A stretch of DNA of 64,000 bases from a bacterium. GTDB lineage: Bacteria > Desulfobacterota > Binatia > DP-6. Below the pieces are notes generated by a model. The model had not been told where the DNA came from. It saw only the letters and a list, made by a program, of their open reading frames with translations, and searched no databases. The position numbers and the translations under genes were made by a program. The stretch lies in assembly GCA_026129405.1 (NCBI GenBank), contig JAHCID010000001.1, positions 1,333,237 to 1,397,236 of the forward strand. Direction: 5' to 3'. Within the stretch, counting starts at the first letter, position 1. Every line of letters begins with the position of its first letter. This document shows positions 17,392 through 23,525 of the stretch, piece after piece.

Positions 17392-17492
17392 CTACTCCCG
17401 TGCGCTGCGGCCGACAAGACGGGTCCGGCGGCGCCTTGACGGCGTGCGGCGCGACCTGCTGAGAGGCTCCCGATGAGCGACGGAGCCGCAAC

Positions 17493-18155
17493 GTGCCGGC
17501 GGTGAAGAAGAAGGCCGCGAAGCGGCCCGGGCGCCGGCCCGGACGCCCGGCGGGAGCGACGGGCGACCGCACGCGCGAGCGCGTCCTCGGGGCGGCGGCC
17601 GAGACGTTCGCGCGACGCGGCCTCGCGGGCACGTCCGTGCGCGACATCGCGCGCCAGGCCCGCATCCGCGTCTCGACGCTCTACCACTACTTCGCGTCGA
17701 AGGAGGCGCTCTACGAGGAGGTGCAGCAGCGCGTGCACGCCCAGGTGCGCGAGATCGTCGTGCAGGCGCTGGGCGAGAGCGGCGACCTGCGCGCGACGAC
17801 CCGCAAGGCGCTCGGCGATCTCTTCGACCTCTTCGTCGAGAACCGCGCCTACGTGCAGCTCGGCTGCCGTACCATGCTCGAGAGCCCGCCGCGTGCCGCC
17901 TCCGACGCTCGCATCGCCGATCGCTGGCTCGGCCTCACCGAGGGACAGCTGAAGCCCGCGGAGCTGCGCGGACAGGTGAAGAACATCGACCCGGTCCTCT
18001 TCATGATCACCGTCGACGCGCTGGTCCACTGGCACATCGTCAACGACGGCGTGTACCGCCGCATGCTCGGCAAGGGTCTCGACGATCCCGCCGTCGCGGC
18101 GCGCGTGCGCGAGCACGTCATCCAGGTCGCCCTGCGCACGCTCGGGCTCGACTGA
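17493..18155 (+). CDS. TetR/AcrR family transcriptional regulator
   Basis: Repressor-type regulator of 220 aa. A basic N-terminal arm (KKKAAKRPGRRPGRPAG) precedes a standard HTH: RVLGAAAETFARRGLAGTS, then VRDIARQARIRVSTLYHYFA. The C-terminal ligand domain is all alpha. Basic arms of this kind usually add minor-groove contacts. GTG start at 17493. Its stop overlaps the next gene by 1 nt (TGATG), so the nucleotidyltransferase is translationally coupled to it. Targets may include the small ORF at 17347 or the dyad-controlled ORF at 19047. Confidence 0.9.
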   Translation: MPAVKKKAAKRPGRRPGRPAGATGDRTRERVLGAAAETFARRGLAGTSVRDIARQARIRVSTLYHYFASKEALYEEVQQRVHAQVREIVVQALGESGDLRATTRKALGDLFDLFVENRAYVQLGCRTMLESPPRAASDARIADRWLGLTEGQLKPAELRGQVKNIDPVLFMITVDALVHWHIVNDGVYRRMLGKGLDDPAVAARVREHVIQVALRTLGLD

Positions 18156-18958
18156 TGGACGATGCCGGCGCGCGCGAGCGGCTCGTTCGCTTCGTGGCAG
18201 AGGCGCTGCCGATCCTCGAGGACGATGCGCGCGTCGTCGGCGTCGCCGCCGGCGGCTCGTTCGCGCAGGGCGGGGTGGACGTGCATTCCGACCTCGATCT
18301 CGTCGTCGCCGTCGAGCCGGCTGCGCACGCGGCCGTTCTGGCCGAGGCCCCGGCGCTGGCTGCGCGGCTCGGGCCGCTGCTCGCCGCCTTCACCGGCGAG
18401 CACGTCGGCGAGCCGCGGCTCTTGATCTGCCTCTACGGGCCGCCGCTGCTGCACGTCGACCTCAAGTTCGTCGCCCTGCCCGAGCTGGCGGCGCGGGTCG
18501 AGGATCCGCTGATCCTCTGGCAGCGGGAGGCGCGCATGCGACGTGCGCTCGACGAGGGCGTCGCGCGCTGGCCGGCGCCCGATCTCCAGTGGATCGAGGA
18601 CCGCTTCTGGGTCTGGGTGCACTACGTCGCCGGCAAGATCGCCCGCGGCGAGCTGCTCGAGGTGATCGACGGGCTTGCGCTCCTGCGCCGCGTCGCGCTC
18701 GGCCCGCTCGTCGCCGTCGCGACCGGGCATCGGCCGCAGGGCGTGCGGCGGCTCGAGTCGCGCGCCGGGGCTTGGCGGCCGGCGCTCGAGGCGACGGTCG
18801 CCGGCCACGACCGCGACGCCTGCATCCGCGCGCTGTATGCGTCGATCGCGCTCTACCGCGCCTTGCGGGATGCGTTGGCGTCGGCCGACCTGCGCCGCGG
18901 CGAGGCCGCGGAGCGCGAGTCGATCCTGTTTCTCGATGACGTCGCCAGCCAGGACTGA
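18155..18958 (+). CDS. Nucleotidyltransferase-fold protein with helical C-terminal domain
   Basis: Protein of 267 aa. The N-terminal pol-beta/ANT-type fold has GGSFAQGGVDVHSDLDLVV (about 30-48), giving the GS motif and DxD metal ligands, and LLHVDLKFVAL supplies the third acidic residue. The C-terminal half is mainly helical (WIEDRFWVWVHYVAGKIARG) and resembles the accessory domain of aminoglycoside or lincosamide nucleotidyltransferases. Unlike the MNT genes at 49442, 55580 and 62730 it has no HEPN gene beside it; the helical half may play that role. Substrate unknown; resistance is not demonstrated. Confidence 0.78.
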   Translation: MDDAGARERLVRFVAEALPILEDDARVVGVAAGGSFAQGGVDVHSDLDLVVAVEPAAHAAVLAEAPALAARLGPLLAAFTGEHVGEPRLLICLYGPPLLHVDLKFVALPELAARVEDPLILWQREARMRRALDEGVARWPAPDLQWIEDRFWVWVHYVAGKIARGELLEVIDGLALLRRVALGPLVAVATGHRPQGVRRLESRAGAWRPALEATVAGHDRDACIRALYASIALYRALRDALASADLRRGEAAERESILFLDDVASQD

Positions 18959-18973
18959 CGCGGCTTTTACGGC

Positions 18974-19029
18974 TTGACACAGGGCGTTGGCGGCCGCACC
19001 CTCGATATCGAACAGACGTTCGATTTCGA
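18974..19029 (+). promoter_or_regulatory. Promoter-like -35 and long dyad before the 39-codon ORF
   Basis: TTGACA (18974-18979) lies upstream of a 28-nt dyad: arm 19002-19013 (TCGATATCGAAC), 4-nt spacer AGAC, arm 19018-19029 (GTTCGATTTCGA), 11 of 12 positions complementary. Each arm is itself nearly palindromic. The dyad would overlap the -10/+1 region and directly precedes the AGGAGG ribosome site of the ORF at 19047. It may be an operator, perhaps for the TetR at 17493, or an RNA hairpin. No good -10 hexamer is visible. Confidence 0.45.
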
Positions 19030-19046
19030 ACGAGGAGGATGCTTCG

Positions 19047-19166
19047 ATGCCGCTCGACATGACGACCCTGCTTCGGCCGTTCTTCTGGCTGGCGGTCGGT
19101 GTGCTCGCGCTGGCCCCGGTCGTGATCGCCCTGGCCCGCGACCCGGGTACGCGGCCGACCCGCTGA
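19047..19166 (+). CDS. Small membrane protein (39 aa)
   Basis: Short ORF with unusually strong translation signals: GAGGAGG about 7 nt before the ATG at 19047, behind a TTGACA and a 28-nt dyad. The product starts MPLDMTTLLRPFF and is mostly one hydrophobic helix (WLAVGVLALAPVVIALA), with a short basic tail ending in TRPTR. A single-pass inner-membrane peptide is likely. It ends 23 nt from the convergent broken gene at 19190-19626. No family recognised; a toxic or regulatory small protein is possible but not shown. Confidence 0.55.
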   Translation: MPLDMTTLLRPFFWLAVGVLALAPVVIALARDPGTRPTR

Positions 19167-19189
19167 TCGCGCGGCCCGCGTCGGCGGCG

Positions 19190-19626
19190 TCAGTCGCCGA
19201 CGTGTCCCGAGCTGGAGGGCAGGGCGCCGCTGCCACCTGCGGTGCTGCGGCCGGCGTCGCCGGCGGGCGAGCGCGAGACGCCGCCGCTCGTCGTCGTGCC
19301 CGGCGGGAGCGGCGCACACAACACGCAGTCGCCCACCGGGACGAAGCGTACCGTCTCCGCGACGTCCGCCAGCGGGTTCACCCAGCAGGTTTCGTCGACG
19401 CCGCCGAACTGCGGCGGCGTGTGACGGTCCTGGCGCGTCCCTGGAGCTGGACGGCGAAGCCGTCGGGGCAGCGGATGTCGCCCTTCACGACGAAGGGTTG
19501 CGACTGGACGGCCATCGATCCTTCGGTCGTGATGATGCGGCGGCGGACCTGGGCGCCGGCGGGAGCGACGATCCCCGCGAGCAGCGCGCAGCCGACGACG
19601 CCCGAGACGATCCGTCGTGCGGTCAT
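19190..19626 (-). pseudogene. Frameshifted small secreted protein
   Basis: The N-terminal part starts at 19626 with a clear signal peptide (RIVSGVVGCALLAGIVAPAG, cleavage after AGA) and reads through KGDIRCPDGFAVQLQGR. Good coding then continues in another frame from about 19430 (PPQFGGVDETCWVNPLADVA, then VRFVPVGDCVLCAPLPPG) to the stop at 19190. Codon use is typical on both sides, so one ORF of about 145 codons has been split by an indel between roughly 19425 and 19455. Four Cys in the second part suggest a disulfide-bonded periplasmic protein. It could be a sequencing error, a true pseudogene or programmed frameshifting. Function unknown. Confidence 0.6.
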
Positions 19627-19727
19627 GAGGACGATCCTCCGGGCGGCGACGTTCGATCAGGCGGGTTCCGCGCGTCAAGATCGCAGGTGCTCCATGCCCA
19701 GGGGTGCGGCGGGAGGCCCGCGTCGCC

Positions 19728-19779
19728 TTGACAGCGCGCGACGGCGTTCGCCATACCTCGGTCGGTCGATCGTACGACC
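19728..19779 (+). promoter_or_regulatory. Promoter and operator of the MaoC/thiolase operon
   Basis: TTGACA (19728-19733) is followed after 18 nt by CATACC (19752-19757). Directly downstream lie CTCGGTCGGTCG (19757-19768), identical to the motif in the TetR promoter at 5551-5562, and a 16-nt dyad GGTCG-ATCGTA-CGACC (19764-19779). The start codon is at 19796. Position over the transcription start fits repression by a TetR-family protein. Confidence 0.45.
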
Positions 19780-19795
19780 CACGAGGACCGATCCC

Positions 19796-20224
19796 ATGCC
19801 ACCGTCGAAAGAGCTGATCGGGCGGGAGCTCTCCACGGGCACCGCCACCATCGAGGCCGAGCACGTCGCCGCCTTCGCGAAGGCGCTGGGCGACGACAAC
19901 CCGGCCTACCGCGGCCCCGGCGCCACCGCGCCGCCCACCTATCCCATCGCGTTCATGGCCCAGGCGATGGCCGGCGGCATGAACACGTTCCTCGAGCTCG
20001 GGCTCAACTTCATGACCCTCGTCCACGGCGAGCAGGAGTTCGAGTACCTGCGGCCGCTCGCGGTGGGCGAGACGCTGACCCTCACCGGCCGTATCGGCGA
20101 CATCTACGAGAAGCAGGGCTCCGGCGGCATCCTCGACTTCATCGTCCTCGAGACCGAAGCCAGGGACGTCGCCGGCGAGCCGGTCTTCTACTCCCGCAAC
20201 GTCATCATCTCGAAGAGGATGTGA
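19796..20224 (+). CDS. MaoC-like dehydratase, N-terminal (FAS1-type) half
   Basis: Hot-dog-fold protein of 142 aa. FAKALGDDNPAYRG and PPTYPIAFMAQAM match the N-terminal half of two-domain enoyl-CoA hydratases (FAS1_DH region). This half usually lacks the catalytic Asp/His pair and contributes to substrate binding. It is followed 1 nt later by a second hot-dog gene with the catalytic motif, so the two probably form a heterodimeric (R)-specific enoyl-CoA hydratase. ATG start at 19796. First gene of a five-gene operon. Confidence 0.88.
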   Translation: MPPSKELIGRELSTGTATIEAEHVAAFAKALGDDNPAYRGPGATAPPTYPIAFMAQAMAGGMNTFLELGLNFMTLVHGEQEFEYLRPLAVGETLTLTGRIGDIYEKQGSGGILDFIVLETEARDVAGEPVFYSRNVIISKRM

Positions 20225-20225
20225 G

Positions 20226-20648
20226 ATGGCGCTCGATCCCAAGACGGTTCAGGTCGGCACCGAGCTGCCGCCCCTCGTGAAGGGGCCGATCACCAGGGAG
20301 ATGCTGAAGGAGTACGGGCCCGCCGCCGGCGACCCGAACCCGATGCACGTCGACGACGAGTTCGCGAAGAACGCCGGCTACCCGGGCGTGTTCGCGCACG
20401 GGATGCTGTCGATGGGCTTCCTCGGCGAGTTCGCGGTGCAGGCCGCCGGGGTCGGCAACGTGAAGAAGCTGCGTGCCCGCTTCGCCAAGCTCACGTGGCC
20501 CGGCGACGTCGTCACCTGCAAGGGCACCGTCACCGCGGTGCGCGACGAGAACGGCACGCGCGTGGTCGACTGCGACATCTGGACCGAGACGCAGTCCGGC
20601 GAGCGCAAGGTCGTGGGCAGCGCCACGCTGGCGCTCCCGAGGGGCTGA
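20226..20648 (+). CDS. MaoC-like dehydratase, catalytic half
   Basis: Hot-dog-fold hydratase subunit of 140 aa. AAGDPNPMHVDDEFA contains the hydratase-2 Asp/His catalytic pair, and FAHGMLSMGFLGEF follows as in MaoC proteins. It would hydrate a trans-2-enoyl-CoA together with the partner encoded just upstream. ATG at 20226, spacing 1 nt. The thiolase gene follows after 3 nt. Confidence 0.9.
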   Translation: MALDPKTVQVGTELPPLVKGPITREMLKEYGPAAGDPNPMHVDDEFAKNAGYPGVFAHGMLSMGFLGEFAVQAAGVGNVKKLRARFAKLTWPGDVVTCKGTVTAVRDENGTRVVDCDIWTETQSGERKVVGSATLALPRG

Positions 20649-20651
20649 GGC

Positions 20652-21812
20652 ATGCGCGACCCGGCGCGGCTCCGGGACCGCTACGCCATCGCCGGCATCG
20701 GCCTCTCGCGCTTCGGCAAGGTGCCGGGCACGAGCGCGATGGGCTTCTGCCTCGAGGCCTCGAAGCGCGCGATCGACGACTGCGGCGTCGCGCGCGACGC
20801 CATCGACGGCGTGCTCGTCATGATGCCGGCGCAGATGGGCGAGCAGCACGGCTGGGGCTCGCGCGCCGCGGCGTTCCTCGGCATCACGCCGACGTACTGC
20901 GCGACCATGGACATGGGCGGCGCGACGCCCATCGGCATGCTCCAGACCGCGGTCATGGCGATCGAGGCGGGCTTCTGCGAGACGGTGCTCTGCAGCTTCG
21001 GCACGCAGACCAACCCGCAGGGCATCATCCCGCAGCTCTTCGGCTCGCCCTGGGCGATCCCGTACGGCGACGTCGGCGCGATCACCTTCATGGCGCACCT
21101 GGCGCGTCGCCAGATGCACGACCACGGGATTGCGAGCACCGACTACGGCCACGTCGCCGTGCAGTGGCGCAAGCACGCCCAGGCGAACCCCTACGCCCAG
21201 ATGCAGAAGCCGATGACGCTCGAGGATCACCAGACCTCGCGCTGGGTGAACGAGCCGCTGCACCTCCTCGACTGCTGCCTGTTCACCGACGGCGGCGGCG
21301 CCTTCGTCGTCACCACGGCGGAGCGGGCACGCGACCTGAAGCAGACGCCCGCGCTCGTCGCCGGCGTCGGCCAGGTGCACTCGTCGGAGGTGATCCGGCC
21401 GTACGACGACGGCCGCGGCGGCGGCCGCAAGGCGGGCGAGCAGGCCTATCGCATGGCCGGCTGCGGGCCGGGGGACATCAGCGTGGCACAGCTCTACGAC
21501 GCCTTCACGCCGCGCGTGGTGCACGACCTCGTCCACTACGGCTTCTGCGACTGGGACGAGATCGGCCCGTTGGCCGCCTCGGGCGGCCTCACGGTCGGAG
21601 GCAAGCTGCCCTGCAACACCGCCGGCGGGCTCCTCTCCGAAGGACATCTCTCCGGCATGAACCACGTCGCCGAAGCCGTGCGGCAGGTACGCGGCACCTC
21701 GACCACGCAGGTTCCCGACGTCTCGTTGTCGCTCGTCACCGGGTACGGCGGGGCACCGCACGAGCCGCCGCCGACGGTGGCGTACACGTGCGCGATCCTG
21801 CGACGACCGTGA
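20652..21812 (+). CDS. Thiolase-like protein (SCP-x/lipid-transfer type) lacking the nucleophilic Cys
   Basis: Thiolase-fold protein of 386 aa. The start YAIAGIGLSRFGKVPG, the C-terminal GGLLSEGHLSGMNHVAEAV with the catalytic His, and VSLSLVTGYGG identify it. Where active thiolases have Cys in a GACSSG-type loop, this one reads MDMGGATPIGM, so it should not form the usual acyl-enzyme. Thiolase-like proteins of this class partner with DUF35 OB-fold proteins, one of which lies two genes downstream, and some act as retro-aldolases in side-chain removal. That role here is an inference. Confidence 0.85.
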   Translation: MRDPARLRDRYAIAGIGLSRFGKVPGTSAMGFCLEASKRAIDDCGVARDAIDGVLVMMPAQMGEQHGWGSRAAAFLGITPTYCATMDMGGATPIGMLQTAVMAIEAGFCETVLCSFGTQTNPQGIIPQLFGSPWAIPYGDVGAITFMAHLARRQMHDHGIASTDYGHVAVQWRKHAQANPYAQMQKPMTLEDHQTSRWVNEPLHLLDCCLFTDGGGAFVVTTAERARDLKQTPALVAGVGQVHSSEVIRPYDDGRGGGRKAGEQAYRMAGCGPGDISVAQLYDAFTPRVVHDLVHYGFCDWDEIGPLAASGGLTVGGKLPCNTAGGLLSEGHLSGMNHVAEAVRQVRGTSTTQVPDVSLSLVTGYGGAPHEPPPTVAYTCAILRRP

Positions 21813-21819
21813 GCCCGCG

Positions 21820-22662
21820 ATGAGGGACGCGATCCGCCACCGCGACGTCGTCGCCGACGGCATCCGCCTCCACGTCGCCGAGGCCGGTCGCGGGCCGGCC
21901 CTCCTGCTGCTCCACGGTCTCAGCGCGTCGCACGCGGTCTGGGAGCACGTGATGCCGGCGTTCGCCGACCGTTGGCGCGTGATCGCGCCCGACCTGCCGG
22001 GACACGGCGCCTCGGCCAAGCCGGACGCGCCGTACACGATCGACTTCTTCGCCGGCGTGCTGCGCAGTCTGGCGCGCGTGCTGGACGTCGAGGCGGCCGT
22101 CGTCGTCGGCAGCTCGCTCGGCGGCCACGTCGCGCTCGAGCTGGCGGTCGGCTACCCGCGCTTCACGCAGGCGCTCGCGCTCGCCGCGCCGGCTTACGGT
22201 TACCCGCCGGCGTACCGCGTCGCCGGCCTGGCGCTCCAGGCGCTCACCCCGCAGCTCCTGCGCGCGACGTTGCCCGAGGCGCTGCGCCAGAGCTTCTACG
22301 ACCGCGCCCGGCTGCTGCACGCGACGCGCGGCCGCATCCTCACCGAGCGCCTCGTCGCCGACGACTTCCCGCAGTTCGCGCGCGCGGTGGCGCGGGCCCT
22401 CACCGGCGTGCTGACTGCGCCGTCGCTCGCGCTCGAGCAGGTGCGCCAGCCCGTGGCGATCGTCTGGGGTCGCCAGGACCGCCTGGTGCCGATGGCGCGC
22501 AGCACGCCGCTGCTCACCCGCATCCCGCACGCGACGCTCCACGTGCTGGAGCGCTGCGGCCACCTCCCCATGCTGGAGCAACCGGCGGCCTTCGTCCGCC
22601 TGCTCGACGTCTACCTCGGCACGCTCGCTGCGCACGCAGGCCCCGAGCACGGAGCCCCCTGA
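21820..22662 (+). CDS. Alpha/beta hydrolase
   Basis: Alpha/beta-hydrolase of 280 aa. The oxyanion region is LLLLHGLSASHAVWEHV, the nucleophile elbow GSSLGG, the acid in VWGRQDRLVP, and the catalytic His in ERCGHLPMLEQP. No signal peptide. It may hydrolyse an ester, thioester or C-C bond in the pathway of the surrounding CoA genes. ATG at 21820, 7 nt after the thiolase stop; its stop overlaps the next ATG by 1 nt, so it is inside the operon. Confidence 0.88.
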   Translation: MRDAIRHRDVVADGIRLHVAEAGRGPALLLLHGLSASHAVWEHVMPAFADRWRVIAPDLPGHGASAKPDAPYTIDFFAGVLRSLARVLDVEAAVVVGSSLGGHVALELAVGYPRFTQALALAAPAYGYPPAYRVAGLALQALTPQLLRATLPEALRQSFYDRARLLHATRGRILTERLVADDFPQFARAVARALTGVLTAPSLALEQVRQPVAIVWGRQDRLVPMARSTPLLTRIPHATLHVLERCGHLPMLEQPAAFVRLLDVYLGTLAAHAGPEHGAP

Positions 22663-23072
22663 TGTTCCAGATCGACAAGCCCCTGCCCGCGATCACCGAG
22701 GACGGCGCCCCCTACTGGGAGCACGCACGGCGCGGCCAGCTTGCGGTCCAGCGCTGCACGGCGTGCGGCCATCTCCGCTTCCCGCCGAGCGTTCTGTGCC
22801 CGAAGTGCCTCGCCGAGGAGCACGCCTGGACGCCGCTCTCGGGCCGCGGGACGATCTGGTCGTTCATCGTGGTCCACCGCCCGCAGCACCCGGGCTTCTT
22901 CGCGGACGCGCCCTACAACGTCGCCATCGTCGAGCTCGAGGAGGGCATCCGCCTGCACGCGAACGTGGTCGACTGCGCGAACGAGGCTCTGCGCATCGGC
23001 CTCCCGGTCGAGGTGACGTTCGCGAAGGTGGACGACGAGGTGACGCTCCCGAAGGTCCGGCCGCGGGCGTAG
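22662..23072 (+). CDS. DUF35 Zn-ribbon/OB-fold protein
   Basis: Acyl-CoA-associated protein of 136 aa. A rubredoxin-like Zn ribbon (CTACGHLRFPPSVLCPKC, about 27-44) is followed by an OB-fold (GRGTIWSFIVVHRPQHPGF). Members partner with thiolase-fold proteins and help bind CoA or channel substrates; the Cys-less thiolase at 20652 is the obvious partner. ATG at 22662 overlaps the hydrolase stop. Last gene of the operon; 450 nt of non-coding DNA follow. Confidence 0.9.
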   Translation: MFQIDKPLPAITEDGAPYWEHARRGQLAVQRCTACGHLRFPPSVLCPKCLAEEHAWTPLSGRGTIWSFIVVHRPQHPGFFADAPYNVAIVELEEGIRLHANVVDCANEALRIGLPVEVTFAKVDDEVTLPKVRPRA

Positions 23073-23525
23073 CGCGGGCGCGGCAACCCGCACCGGGCGC
23101 CGCTGATCGCCAGCAAGTCAGATATCGATCTCCTGCGATCGTGCGTCGCGACGCATGAATGGGAGACGCCTGCGGCGCCGCGTGGTCGGCGTCCGCAACT
23201 CGGTTTGGTCGTCGGTGCTCGCGCGGGGCGGATTCCCTGGGGCTTTTCCGGGGCACGCATTTCGCAACTCGATCGCGACGAATCGCACGCACGATCGTCC
23301 CCCCCGGTCTCGTTGCGGCTCCGCCGCCGACGCGGAGCGCGCAGCGCAGCACCGCGCTGCCTCCATCCTGCACAGCACAATGCTCGTGAGTCGGGCGGTG
23401 CGCGCGCCCGATCGGTCCGCGGTTAGTCCCGATGCGGCGGCATCCGTGGCCCGTGCCTTGCACAGCGACGCGACGACGGCGTCGCAGTGGATCAACCCGC
23501 ACTCCGCCATCCAGAGGAGATGGAC
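23073..23525. other. 453-nt non-coding region before the amidase operon
   Basis: The longest gene-free stretch in the window, with lower GC than its flanks. Open frames here have atypical codon use and no ribosome sites. Visible items are a 12-bp palindrome GCGTCGCGACGC (about 23143-23154) and an AT-richer patch near 23266-23285. It probably holds the promoter and leader of the amidase gene, but no convincing -35/-10 pair was found. Confidence 0.4.
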
